Under the pieces are notes generated by a model that saw nothing but the letters and a program-made list of their open reading frames with translations, did no database searches and had not been told where the DNA came from. This document shows, one piece after another, positions 1 to 6,424 of a stretch of DNA of 8,467 nt. The stretch is taken from the NCBI GenBank assembly GCA_017936985.1, contig JAGBEM010000016.1, positions 1-8,467 of the forward strand, written 5' to 3'. The stretch comes from Oscillospiraceae bacterium. Lineage in GTDB: Bacteria; Bacillota_A; Clostridia; Oscillospirales; Oscillospiraceae. How positions within the stretch are numbered: position 1 is the stretch's first letter; each line of letters starts with the position of its first letter. Both the position numbers and the translations under genes were made by a program.

Positions 1-1022
1 GCAGAAAGATTTGCGATACTGGAAAGACTACAGTTTTCCATTGTCAGTTTACGCAAATTGGGCAGCGCACCAATGGTGGCGATATCGCCGGAGGAAAGGG
101 TACTGTTTCGGATGGTCAGTTCAGACAGGTAGGACAGGGAAGCAAGGCTGCCCAGATTTTCGAAACGGCCATTTTCAATGGTCAGCGACTCTAGATACGG
201 CAAATATTGCAGATCGGAATAATTGGTAGCTTCGGAAGGCATGGTGACAGAGGTGATCGTCCAGAGATCACTGGACAGCAGAGCATCATCTGTCGTCTTT
301 CCCAGCATTTGCCGGACCATAGCGTCGATGGCGCTGTCTGCCAAAGTGATCTCCTCAACAACACCGCCTACGATATAGCCAAATATCTCTAATTTACTTA
401 CCAGTCCGTTATCGCCCACAGCCAGAGCATAAATCGTATTTTCGCCGCCTACAAGCTGAATGGGTCCGCTGTAAGGATCGTCGGCTGTAGAAGGGTACTC
501 CTTATCTGTGGTCACATACAGTGTTCCGGAGGGACTTTCAATGGAAACCGTGATGTACTGACTATAGAAGCTGGGGGCGGGATTACTGATGGGTGCCTGG
601 GGCCGCAGGGCTTCCAGCTGTTCTTTGATCTCAGGGTCAGACACATTTTCCAGCATGGTCACTGCATCCAGCAGCTTATCCTGCTGCACATAGGTTTTGC
701 AAAGGGCGATATAAAGATCCACACTGCCGCCATCTGCTATGGCGTTGGAAAGTGTGTATTCTGCTTTGGTAAAGTTGCCGGATTCCTTGAATTTTTCCGC
801 AAGCTCGATGGCGACGGCTTCGTCGTTGTTGGACTGGCGGTAAGCCAGGTCATAGAACCAAGCTGCAACATTATGGTTGCCGCGATCGTCAAAAAATCTT
901 GCCTGCTTCAGCAGCATATCCTGGGTAAAGGCCCGGTCATAAACGCCCAGATACCAGATAACGCTGCATATGATCAAAATGCCCAAAAGGATCGGCACAA
1001 TGCGTTTTACAGATCGTTTCAT
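1..1022 (-). CDS. Membrane-anchored TPR / chitobiase-like / leucine-rich-repeat protein (C-terminus missing)
   Basis: Open reading frame of 340 codons from the ATG at 1022 that runs off the left edge, so the C-terminus is not seen. Residues 1-7 are basic (MKRSVKR) and residues 8-28 form one hydrophobic helix. This looks like an uncleaved membrane anchor with the rest outside the cell. Residues about 33-130 are helical with TPR-like spacing (ARFFDDRGNHNVAAWFYDLA, then SGNFTKAEYTLSNAI and QDKLLDAVTMLENV). Residues about 150-218 look like the Fn3-like chitobiase C-terminal fold (TVSIESPSGTLYVTTD, then YSGPIQLVGGENTIYALAV). From about 255 onward there are leucine-rich repeats (LQYLPYLESLTIENGRFENL, then LPNLRKLTMENCSLSSIANL). 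An in-frame ATG at 1052 is rejected because it lies at or before the predicted transcription start; the chosen ATG has GAAAGG upstream. A surface binding or scaffold role is inferred from the architecture; the ligand is unknown. Confidence 0.8.
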   Translation of the reverse strand, partial: MKRSVKRIVPILLGILIICSVIWYLGVYDRAFTQDMLLKQARFFDDRGNHNVAAWFYDLAYRQSNNDEAVAIELAEKFKESGNFTKAEYTLSNAIADGGSVDLYIALCKTYVQQDKLLDAVTMLENVSDPEIKEQLEALRPQAPISNPAPSFYSQYITVSIESPSGTLYVTTDKEYPSTADDPYSGPIQLVGGENTIYALAVGDNGLVSKLEIFGYIVGGVVEEITLADSAIDAMVRQMLGKTTDDALLSSDLWTITSVTMPSEATNYSDLQYLPYLESLTIENGRFENLGSLASLSYLSELTIRNSTLSSGDIATIGALPNLRKLTMENCSLSSIANLS

Positions 1023-1054
1023 ATTTCGTGACCTTTCGAGATGTTCTGCCATAA

Positions 1055-1083
1055 ATTATACTTCTCCCGGGGGCTCGTGTCAA
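1055..1083 (-). promoter_or_regulatory. Consensus sigma-A promoter for the LRR protein gene
   Basis: On the minus strand, TTGACA (1083-1078) and TATAAT (1060-1055) are separated by exactly 17 bases, a perfect match to the sigma-A consensus. Transcription would begin near 1048, leaving a leader of about 25 bases before the ATG at 1022. This placement decides the start codon, because the upstream in-frame ATG at 1052 would not be inside the transcript. Confidence 0.85.
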
Positions 1084-1171
1084 GGACTGGGATAAATTTG
1101 GAAAGGATTTCGCCCTGTTACGGCAGATTACAAGTTTGTGCTTTGCTAGAATGGTTTCAGGAGGGATGGAT

Positions 1172-2161
1172 ATGAAACGCAACTGGCAACAGATCCTGTT
1201 GGCTGTGATTTTGGGCATCATGCTGCCTTCTATGACGCTGCGCTTTGGAAGCAAAATGATTCACCCGCAGCCTGAAAACACTGAACCGCAGCAAAGCCTG
1301 CCGCAGCTGCAGCAGACCCAACAGACACAACCGCCTGAACTGATGCAAATTCCGGTGTTGTCAGAGGGTGCGGTGACCATGATGGAATTGGACACCTATC
1401 TTGTGGGAGTCGTGCTGGCAGAAATGCCGGCCTCTTTTGAAACAGAGGCACTAAAGGCCCAGGCGGTCGTGGCCCGGACATATGCTTTAAAGCGTTATGA
1501 AGAAGGCGTACGCCATCCACAGGGCGCTGTCTGCACAGATCATACCTGCTGCCAGGCCTATATTTCTGTGGCGGATTACCTGGAAAAACGCGGCAACCAG
1601 GCAGATGTGAACAAGATCACCCAGGCGGTTTTGGCAACCACCGGACAAGTCCTAACCTATCAAGGAAAGCTGGCGGAAGCTACCTATTTTTCCTGCTCCG
1701 GTGGCAGAACAGAGGATGCTGCCGCCGTTTGGGGATCGGATATTCCATATTTGCAGGCGGTGGACAGCCCAGGGGAAGAGGCAGCCTCCGCATATACGGA
1801 AACGGTGTGTTTCACGCAGAAAGAATTTGCCGATGCGTTGGACCGCAATCTAACCGGCAGTGCAAAAAGCTGGCTAGGCACAGTCACTTGGTCGGAAGGC
1901 GGCGGTGTAGCCACCATGATGATTGCCGGAAAAAGTTATACCGGCGTTCAGCTGCGTAAACTTCTGGGGCTAAACTCCACTGCATTTACCATGAAAGCAG
2001 AAGGTGCCAGCATAGCGGTGACCACGAAAGGGAAGGGGCACCGTGTGGGCATGAGTCAGTACGGCGCTGATGCCATGGCGGTAACAGGGAGCACTTTTGA
2101 ACAGATCCTGATGCACTATTATCCAGGCACTGTAATTGACAAAATAGATACCTTGGGGTAA
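1172..2161 (+). CDS. spoIID: Stage II sporulation protein D (SpoIID), peptidoglycan lytic transglycosylase
   Basis: A 329-residue protein of the SpoIID/LytB family. These are membrane-anchored lytic transglycosylases that cleave glycan strands stripped of stem peptides during engulfment of the forespore. Residues 7-21 form an N-terminal hydrophobic helix, and residues 31-56 are a Gln/Pro-rich linker. The family signature follows: [20 protein letters not shown] with the expected catalytic Glu84, then ARTYAL. A cluster CTDHTCC at 121-127 matches the region where the clostridial enzyme has been reported to bind zinc. The C-terminal motif [17 protein letters not shown] followed by HYYPGT is also typical. 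The ATG at 1172 is chosen because AGGAGGG (1159-1165) sits 6 bases upstream; the ATG at 1166 would abut the Shine-Dalgarno. No convincing sigma-E promoter was found upstream. It may equally be a SpoIID-like paralogue, since spoIIQ or other engulfment partners are not in the window. Confidence 0.92.
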   Translation: MKRNWQQILLAVILGIMLPSMTLRFGSKMIHPQPENTEPQQSLPQLQQTQQTQPPELMQIPVLSEGAVTMMELDTYLVGVVLAEMPASFETEALKAQAVVARTYALKRYEEGVRHPQGAVCTDHTCCQAYISVADYLEKRGNQADVNKITQAVLATTGQVLTYQGKLAEATYFSCSGGRTEDAAAVWGSDIPYLQAVDSPGEEAASAYTETVCFTQKEFADALDRNLTGSAKSWLGTVTWSEGGGVATMMIAGKSYTGVQLRKLLGLNSTAFTMKAEGASIAVTTKGKGHRVGMSQYGADAMAVTGSTFEQILMHYYPGTVIDKIDTLG

Positions 2162-2164
2162 AAT
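2136..2164 (+). promoter_or_regulatory. Sigma-A promoter of metA inside the spoIID 3' end
   Basis: TTGACA (2136-2141) and TAAAAT (2159-2164) are spaced by 17 bases. The -35 box lies within the last codons of spoIID, and the -10 box contains the spoIID stop codon TAA (2159-2161). Transcription would start near 2171, giving a leader of about 25 bases. That lets metA be made in vegetative cells independently of the sporulation gene upstream. Confidence 0.78.
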
Positions 2165-2196
2165 ATACACAAATTTACGGAAAGGGGGTATCCGCT

Positions 2197-3132
2197 GTGC
2201 CGATCAGGATCCCCAATGACCTGCCAGCCGCCAGCGCGCTGCAGCAGGAGAATATTTTTGTGATGACTCAGGACCGCGCCATTACCCAAGACATCCGCCC
2301 CCTGGAGATCGTTCTGCTGAATCTGATGCCGACCAAGATCGCCACTGAGACCCAGCTGACCCGGCTTTTGGGCAATACCGCCCTGCAGGTCAATCTGGAG
2401 CTGATGCATACCACTACCCATCGGGCGAAAAATGTATCCCAGGAGCACCTTCTGTCGTTCTATAAGAGCTTTGATGAGCTGAAAGACCGGAAATTCGACG
2501 GTATGGTGATCACCGGCGCACCTGTGGAGCATATGGAATTTGAAGATGTGGACTACTGGGACGAACTGTGCCAGATCATGGAATGGAGCAAGACCCATGT
2601 CCATTCTACTTTCCATATCTGTTGGGGTGCTCAGGCAGGTCTATACTATCACTACGGCATACAGAAGCAGCAGCTTCCGGAAAAGCTCTTTGGCGTATAC
2701 CGGCACAACCGGGACTATAAGCGGGCGATCCTGCTGCGGGGATTTGATGATGTGTTCTGGGCACCCCATTCCCGGCATACTACCATATCCCGGGAGGACA
2801 TAGAAGTGATCCCGGAACTAAAGATCTTGGCATCCTCAGAAGAAGCAGGCGTTTATGCATTGATGAACAAGGGCGGTCGGCAGATCTTTGTTACCGGTCA
2901 CTCGGAATATGATCCGCTGACGCTGGAAACGGAATATCTGCGGGACAAGAAGCTGGGACTTCCCATTTCTGTGCCGAAGAATTATTATCCGGATGACGAC
3001 GATACCAAAGAACCCATCGTCCGCTGGAGGGGTCACGCAAATCTGCTATTCTCCAACTGGCTGAATTACTTCGTCTACCAGACGACCCCCTACGATATTA
3101 TGACGATTGGAGAAAATCCAACCGGCGGTTGA
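2197..3132 (+). CDS. metA: Homoserine O-acyltransferase (MetA family), probably acetyl-CoA-dependent
   Basis: A 311-residue protein, full length for the MetA family, which O-acylates L-homoserine in the first committed step of methionine synthesis in the cytoplasm. The conserved active-site residues fall at the family's usual numbers: the nucleophile Cys142 in HICWGAQAG, and His235 and Glu237 in TGHSEYDP. Other family blocks are [20 protein letters not shown] and APHSRHT. Residue 111 is Glu (GAPVEHMEF). In published work on this family Glu at 111 goes with acetyl-CoA and Gly with succinyl-CoA, so homoserine O-acetyltransferase is inferred. The GTG start at 2197 has AAAGGGGG (2181-2188) 8 bases upstream. 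It has its own promoter and is followed by hairpins, so it is probably monocistronic. No SAM riboswitch or T-box fits in the short leader. Confidence 0.95.
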   Translation: MPIRIPNDLPAASALQQENIFVMTQDRAITQDIRPLEIVLLNLMPTKIATETQLTRLLGNTALQVNLELMHTTTHRAKNVSQEHLLSFYKSFDELKDRKFDGMVITGAPVEHMEFEDVDYWDELCQIMEWSKTHVHSTFHICWGAQAGLYYHYGIQKQQLPEKLFGVYRHNRDYKRAILLRGFDDVFWAPHSRHTTISREDIEVIPELKILASSEEAGVYALMNKGGRQIFVTGHSEYDPLTLETEYLRDKKLGLPISVPKNYYPDDDDTKEPIVRWRGHANLLFSNWLNYFVYQTTPYDIMTIGENPTGG

Positions 3133-3145
3133 GCCGGTTTCCTAC

Positions 3146-3196
3146 CAGCGGTTGGTGAATTCCAACCGCTGATTTCTGTATTCTACCTCTTTTTTT
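3146..3196 (+). terminator. Probable intrinsic terminator after metA
   Basis: A perfect 10-base-pair stem, CAGCGGTTGG (3146-3155) with CCAACCGCTG (3162-3171), closes a 6-base loop. The stem is followed by T-rich sequence and a T7 run at 3190-3196. The longest T run lies about 18 bases from the stem, so efficiency is uncertain. A smaller hairpin, AACCGGC (3120-3126) with GCCGGTT (3133-3139), spans the metA stop codon just before it. Confidence 0.6.
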
Positions 3197-3234
3197 CCTT
3201 AAAATGGAAGCATCCAAAGAAAGGAGCAAAAATT

Positions 3235-3732
3235 ATGAACGAAACTATCGGCAACCGAATCGCTAAACTCCGCAAGGAAAAAATGATGAGCCAGGAAAAA
3301 ATGGCAGAACAGCTTGGGGTATCATCCCAGGCGGTAAGCAAATGGGAAAATGATATTTCTTGTCCGGACATCAGTTTACTGATACCGTTGGCAAAGCTCT
3401 TGGGAGTTACGGTGGATGATCTGCTTACAGGAAACAGTAATGAAGTTAAACTGCTGCCTACGGACAAACGCAAAGATTTGGAGGATCTGACACTGCGGGT
3501 CAAAATGCTCAGCAGTGATGGAGACAAGATTCGCGTCAATCTGCCCATGATGCTGGTGAAAATCGCGCTTGAAATGGGCGTTGAGATCATTCCCAATTAC
3601 ACAGACGGCATGGATGCCATTAAAAAGTTAGATCTTAGCAAGATTATGGAACTGGCTGAAAGGGGTATGATCGGAAAGATCGTTGAGATGGAAAGCGCGA
3701 ACGGAGATACCATGGAAGTGGTGATCGAATGA
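3235..3732 (+). CDS. XRE-family HTH regulator with SHOCT-like C-terminal domain
   Basis: A 165-residue protein. Residues about 5-65 are a Cro/C1-type helix-turn-helix (IGNRIAKLRKEKMMSQEKMA, then LGVSSQAVSKWEN and PLAKLLGVTVDDLLTGN), so it should bind DNA as a repressor or activator. After a short linker, residues about 85-165 resemble the small SHOCT-like domain found at the N-terminus of many Firmicutes envelope-stress (DUF4097 / LiaX-like) proteins: LRVKMLSSDGDKIRVNLPMM, then IMELAERGMIGKIVEMES and TMEVVIE. The ATG has AAGGAG (3221-3226) 8 bases upstream. The gene overlaps the next one by 4 bases (ATGA), so the two are translationally coupled. Its targets are unknown; autoregulation of the pair is plausible but no operator was identified. 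The C-terminal domain assignment is from pattern memory and less sure than the HTH. Confidence 0.85.
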   Translation: MNETIGNRIAKLRKEKMMSQEKMAEQLGVSSQAVSKWENDISCPDISLLIPLAKLLGVTVDDLLTGNSNEVKLLPTDKRKDLEDLTLRVKMLSSDGDKIRVNLPMMLVKIALEMGVEIIPNYTDGMDAIKKLDLSKIMELAERGMIGKIVEMESANGDTMEVVIE

Positions 3733-3980
3733 AGATCCGATTGTCTTCGGGGAAGCATCGCTTTTGCATCGTACTGCCGACCCGACTCCTGTTCAGCAAG
3801 GGGCTACTGAAACTGGGGATCCGCATTGGAAAACGGTACACAAAAGCTGTGCCGGATATTCCTCCGGCGGCAGTGGATGCACTTTGCGATGAGATCCGAT
3901 ATATTAAGCGAAAACATGGTTCCTGGGAATTGGTACATATGGAATCCTCTGACGGTTCCATGGTGCAGATCATTCTGTGA
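3729..3980 (+). CDS. Small protein resembling the regulator's C-terminal SHOCT-like domain
   Basis: An 83-residue basic protein with no signal peptide or clear membrane helix. Its start codon overlaps the stop of the HTH gene (ATGA, 3729-3732), a sign of translational coupling. It parallels the C-terminal half of the HTH protein block by block: KIRLSSGKHRFCIVLPTRLL with LRVKMLSSDGDKIRVNLPMM, GLLKLGIRI with KIALEMGVEI, and VHMESSDGSMVQIIL with VEMESANGDTMEVVIE. The inferred reading is a free-standing copy of the regulator's sensory or dimerisation domain, which could form heteromers with it. No function is known, and no clear terminator follows before the riboswitch promoter. Confidence 0.75.
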   Translation: MKIRLSSGKHRFCIVLPTRLLFSKGLLKLGIRIGKRYTKAVPDIPPAAVDALCDEIRYIKRKHGSWELVHMESSDGSMVQIIL

Positions 3981-4071
3981 ACAAAATTGTGTCCGCAGCA
4001 GATGGTACGCACTGTCCGCGGCTATGCAACTTGCGTTGGGGATATCTTACACTAAAAACGGAAAATAATGC

Positions 4072-4100
4072 TTGCATTTATTGTGCAAATATGCTATAGT
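4072..4100 (+). promoter_or_regulatory. Sigma-A promoter of the riboswitch operon
   Basis: TTGCAT (4072-4077) and TATAGT (4095-4100) are separated by 17 bases. TGC directly before the -10 box makes it an extended -10 promoter. The predicted start near 4107 lies only a few bases before the aptamer's P1 stem, as expected for a transcriptional riboswitch. Confidence 0.8.
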
Positions 4101-4112
4101 ATGTATGTTGCT

Positions 4113-4179
4113 AATGGGTATATACTTGCAATATGGGCAAGCGTCTCTACGAACCACCGTAAATGGTTGACTACCGGTT
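4113..4179 (+). promoter_or_regulatory. Purine riboswitch aptamer, guanine class
   Basis: The purine riboswitch three-way junction can be read directly. P1 is 4113-4120 with 4172-4179, imperfect, with a G-G mismatch at 4116/4176. P2 is CTTGC (4125-4129) with GCAAG (4137-4141), closing loop L2 AATATGG. J2/3 contains GTCTCTAC (4143-4150). P3 is AACCA (4152-4156) with TGGTT (4164-4168), closing the canonical loop L3 CCGTAAA. J3/1 reads GACTA. The GG of L2 (4135-4136) can pair with the CC of L3 (4157-4158), as in the known loop-loop contact. The binding pocket equivalents of U22 (4121), U47 (4144), C50 (4147), U51 (4148) and A52 (4149) are kept. The base equivalent to position 74 is C (4171), which specifies guanine or hypoxanthine rather than adenine. 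P2 is one pair shorter and less regular than in the xpt aptamer. Confidence 0.87.
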
Positions 4180-4210
4180 TTCCAATAAACCCGGTAGCCA
4201 GCCATTTTTT
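4164..4210 (+). terminator. Riboswitch expression platform: intrinsic terminator overlapping the aptamer
   Basis: Bases 4164-4177 pair with 4191-4204 in 13 of 14 positions; the only mismatch is A4170 with C4198, and one pair is a T-G wobble. The stem is followed directly by T6 (4205-4210). The core stem is CTACCGG with CCGGTAG. The 5' arm consists of the P3 3' strand, J3/1 and part of the P1 3' strand of the aptamer, so the terminator and the folded aptamer cannot coexist. This resembles the layout of the adenine-activated pbuE switch and predicts that ligand prevents termination. Confidence 0.8.
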
Positions 4211-4259
4211 GTCGGCTTCCGGTATGATCTTACAACAAAACATATCAGGAGGAAGTATT

Positions 4260-4448
4260 ATGAAATACGTTTGCGAGCTTTGCGGCTCTGTTTATGATGA
4301 AGAATTGGGTAATCCCAAAGCCGGGATCCAGCCCGGGACCAAATTTTCCGATCTGCCGGAGGATTATGAATGCCCCGGCTGCGGCTACAAGAAGGAAGCG
4401 CTGAATCCGGTTCGACCCAAGACCACCGAACAGGGTGTGCAGAAGTGA
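4260..4448 (+). CDS. Rubredoxin
   Basis: A 62-residue protein with the two rubredoxin knuckles, CELCG (Cys5, Cys8) and CPGCG (Cys38, Cys41), which bind one iron atom. Typical core residues are also present: Y12, the GNPKAGIQPGTKFSDLPEDY segment before the second knuckle, and YECPGCGYKK. It acts as a cytoplasmic one-electron carrier, in anaerobes often for oxygen or peroxide detoxification or for flavoenzymes. The ATG at 4260 has AGGAGGA (4247-4253) 6 bases upstream. Starting at the in-frame ATG at 4068 would run the protein through the promoter and riboswitch, and is rejected. The tail after the second knuckle (about 20 residues, charged and Pro-containing) is slightly longer than in minimal rubredoxins. 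It is first in the riboswitch-led operon; its electron partner is not in the window. Confidence 0.95.
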   Translation: MKYVCELCGSVYDEELGNPKAGIQPGTKFSDLPEDYECPGCGYKKEALNPVRPKTTEQGVQK

Positions 4449-4466
4449 TTCGGACAGGAGGAGCCT

Positions 4467-4700
4467 ATGAATCTATATCTTGAACTGTTTGGTTATTTAG
4501 GGACAGCACTCGTGCTGCTGTCTATGATGATGACATCTCTGGAGCGTCTTCGCTGGCTGAATCTGGCAGGCTCTGTGGTCAGCATGATCTATGCATTTGC
4601 CTGTGCCACTTGGCCGGTATTTGTGTTGAATCTTTGCCTGTCAGGCATCAACATCGTTCAGTTGATCCGATTGGGAAAGAAAAAGGAGGTAATGACATGA
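4467..4700 (+). CDS. Small three-helix integral membrane protein
   Basis: A 77-residue hydrophobic protein with three predicted membrane segments at about residues 7-24 (LFGYLGTALVLLSMMMTS), 31-49 (LNLAGSVVSMIYAFACATW) and 50-69 (PVFVLNLCLSGINIVQLIRL), ending in a basic tail (GKKKE). This layout resembles the small YgjV/CBU_0592-type membrane proteins, for which no firm function is known. The ATG has AGGAGG (4456-4461) 5 bases upstream and lies 18 bases after the rubredoxin stop. Its stop overlaps the start of the kinase gene (ATGA at 4697-4700), so all three genes appear to be one operon. A role in substrate transport for the kinase would be guesswork. Confidence 0.82.
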   Translation: MNLYLELFGYLGTALVLLSMMMTSLERLRWLNLAGSVVSMIYAFACATWPVFVLNLCLSGINIVQLIRLGKKKEVMT

Positions 4701-6397
4701 AATTGATCATTGACGGTCACATGATCCAGGCAAAACTGAATCAGTCCCTGCTGGATATGGTCAGAGAGCTTGGATTGAATACCGGTAAGCTTTCAACCGA
4801 TCCGCTGGCGGCGAAGATCGCCGGTGAAGTGTTTACATTGAATTATATCCCTGTCCGTGAGAAGGAGCTTTCTGCGGACCGGCCTTCCATGCGCCGGGCC
4901 ATCGCTGCTTCAAATGGTGAGGTGCATCTGCTGCGTTACAGCGATCCCACTGGACGGGATGCCTATGTCCGTACGGCCCAATTTGTGATCTTCCTGGCCC
5001 TTCGTAGACTGTGGCCTAAGGCAAGAGGGAAGATGAATTGTACGGTAGGTTCCGGTTTGTTTATTCAAGTCAGTGGTGCAGAGGACTTCAGCGTCAAGAA
5101 ACTGAAAGCGGAAGTGGCAAAAATCGTTGCACAGGACATTCCGCTGATCCGTCGCCGGGTTCTAACCAAAGATGCCATTGCCCATTTTGCCGCTAACGGA
5201 CAAAATGACAAGGCAAGACTGCTTCAGTGGCGTCAAGTGGAAACCTTCGATGTCTATTGCTATGAAGACTATATGGACTATTTCTACGGCGAAATGGCGC
5301 CTTCTACCGGGTATCTCCGGGTCTGGGACATGATCCCCACCCACGGCGGCTTTATGTTCATTTTCCCGGACGACAGCGACCCGGACGAGGTCAGCGACTA
5401 TAGCGAAATGCCAAACTTCTTCAGTGTCCACTCCGAGGGTGAGCGCTGGAGTCAGCTGATGGAATGTGAAACCGTTGCAGATCTGAATGAGCTGGTAGGC
5501 AGCGGACGGATCCGGGAACTGATCCGGGTCAATGAAGCGCTCCATGAAAAACGCTATTCCCAAGTGGCAGATATGGTCTGTCAGCGGGGCGCAAGAGCCG
5601 TGATGTTGGCTGGCCCAAGCTCTTCCGGCAAGACCACCTCTGCCAACCGGCTGGCTACACAGCTGCGTGTCCATGGCAAAAAGCCCATCCTCATGAGCCT
5701 GGATGATTATTACATTGACCGGGATCAGATCCTGCCCGGCCCCGACGGAAAAGTGGATCTTGAACATATCAACACCATCGATACGGCGCTGTTCGGCCAG
5801 CATCTGGCAGCGCTGCTCTCCGGGGAGGAAGTGGAGCTTCCGACCTTCAATTTCAAGCGGGGCAAACGGGAATGGCACGGTCACAAGCTGCGCCTGCAGG
5901 CAGATACTGTGATCATTGTGGAGGGACTGCATGCCCTGAATCCTGTGCTGCTTCCCAAGAATTTGGAAAGCAATCTGGTGTTCCGGCTCTATGTCAGTCC
6001 GCTGCTGCCGCTGAATTTGGATGATCACAACCGGATCCCTACCAGCTATCTGCGGCTGTTGCGCCGGATCGTCCGGGACTATGAAAGCCGTGGAACTTCT
6101 GTGGAGCGTACCATCGATATGTGGGATTCCGTTCGCCGGGGCGAAAAACGATGGATATTCCCGTATCAGGAACATGCCGATGTGATCTTCAACAGCTCCA
6201 CGCTCTATGAGTTGGCAGTGCTGAAAAAGCACATTTTCCCATTGCTGACAGCAGTTCCACCGGAGGATCCCAGCTACGATGAGGTGCGGGCCATCGTCAA
6301 GATACTGAACTTTGTCCAGGAAGCGGAAGTAGATGATGAAATCCCGCCTACAAGCCTTTTGCGGGAGTTCATCGGCGGAAACACTTTCTACAGATAA
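4697..6397 (+). CDS. Nucleoside kinase, uridine kinase-like, with N-terminal TGS / ThrRS-like region
   Basis: A 566-residue protein. The N-terminus (about 1-60, starting MKLIIDGHMIQAKLNQSLLD) looks like a TGS domain. The middle (about 60-280) resembles the editing-side region of threonyl-tRNA synthetase, including EDYMDYFYGEMAPSTGYLRV and PTHGGFMF. The C-terminal part is a P-loop kinase of the uridine kinase/phosphoribulokinase group: Walker A GPSSSGKTT at 306-314, LDDYYIDRD from 335, FNFKRGKR, and EGLHALN from 409. The chosen ATG at 4697 has AAAGGAGG 7 bases upstream and overlaps the stop of the membrane-protein gene; upstream in-frame codons lie inside that gene. This architecture is usual for clostridial proteins annotated as nucleoside kinase and is much longer than plain Udk (about 210 residues). 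It probably phosphorylates a ribonucleoside using a nucleoside triphosphate, but its substrate is not shown by the sequence. The purine riboswitch upstream raises the possibility of a purine nucleoside substrate. Confidence 0.88.
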   Translation: MKLIIDGHMIQAKLNQSLLDMVRELGLNTGKLSTDPLAAKIAGEVFTLNYIPVREKELSADRPSMRRAIAASNGEVHLLRYSDPTGRDAYVRTAQFVIFLALRRLWPKARGKMNCTVGSGLFIQVSGAEDFSVKKLKAEVAKIVAQDIPLIRRRVLTKDAIAHFAANGQNDKARLLQWRQVETFDVYCYEDYMDYFYGEMAPSTGYLRVWDMIPTHGGFMFIFPDDSDPDEVSDYSEMPNFFSVHSEGERWSQLMECETVADLNELVGSGRIRELIRVNEALHEKRYSQVADMVCQRGARAVMLAGPSSSGKTTSANRLATQLRVHGKKPILMSLDDYYIDRDQILPGPDGKVDLEHINTIDTALFGQHLAALLSGEEVELPTFNFKRGKREWHGHKLRLQADTVIIVEGLHALNPVLLPKNLESNLVFRLYVSPLLPLNLDDHNRIPTSYLRLLRRIVRDYESRGTSVERTIDMWDSVRRGEKRWIFPYQEHADVIFNSSTLYELAVLKKHIFPLLTAVPPEDPSYDEVRAIVKILNFVQEAEVDDEIPPTSLLREFIGGNTFYR

Positions 6398-6424
6398 AAA
6401 CAGGGCGCCGAAGCGCCCTGTTTT
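6397..6424. terminator. Bidirectional intrinsic terminator between convergent genes
   Basis: AAAACAGGGCGC (6397-6408) pairs with GCGCCCTGTTTT (6413-6424): a 12-base-pair perfect inverted repeat around a CGAA loop. The GC-rich core is flanked by A4 and T4, so it can serve both strands. It ends the kinase operon on the plus strand and the thioesterase pair on the minus strand, and it touches the stop codons of both. Confidence 0.88.

Noticed and set aside
1023..1052. Upstream in-frame ATG for the LRR protein
   Set aside because: It lies 2 bases downstream of the TATAAT box and before the expected transcription start near 1048, so it would not be in the message.
1084..1158. Sigma-E type promoter for spoIID
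   Set aside because: AT-rich words such as GATAAATT (1091) and GATTACA (1127) loosely resemble sigma-E boxes, but their spacing is far too long. No other pair fits.
3988..4020. Direct repeat of TGTCCGC after the small SHOCT-like gene
   Set aside because: There are only two short copies with no inverted symmetry or T run, so it is neither a terminator nor a clear operator.
4068..4259. N-terminal extension of the rubredoxin reading frame starting at ATG 4068
   Set aside because: It would cover the promoter, the riboswitch aptamer and the terminator. The ATG at 4260 has a perfect ribosome binding site and gives a normal-length rubredoxin.
4610..4696. 29-residue N-terminal extension of the nucleoside kinase
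   Set aside because: These codons lie inside the membrane-protein gene in another frame, and the ATG at 4697 has a strong ribosome binding site and ATGA coupling.
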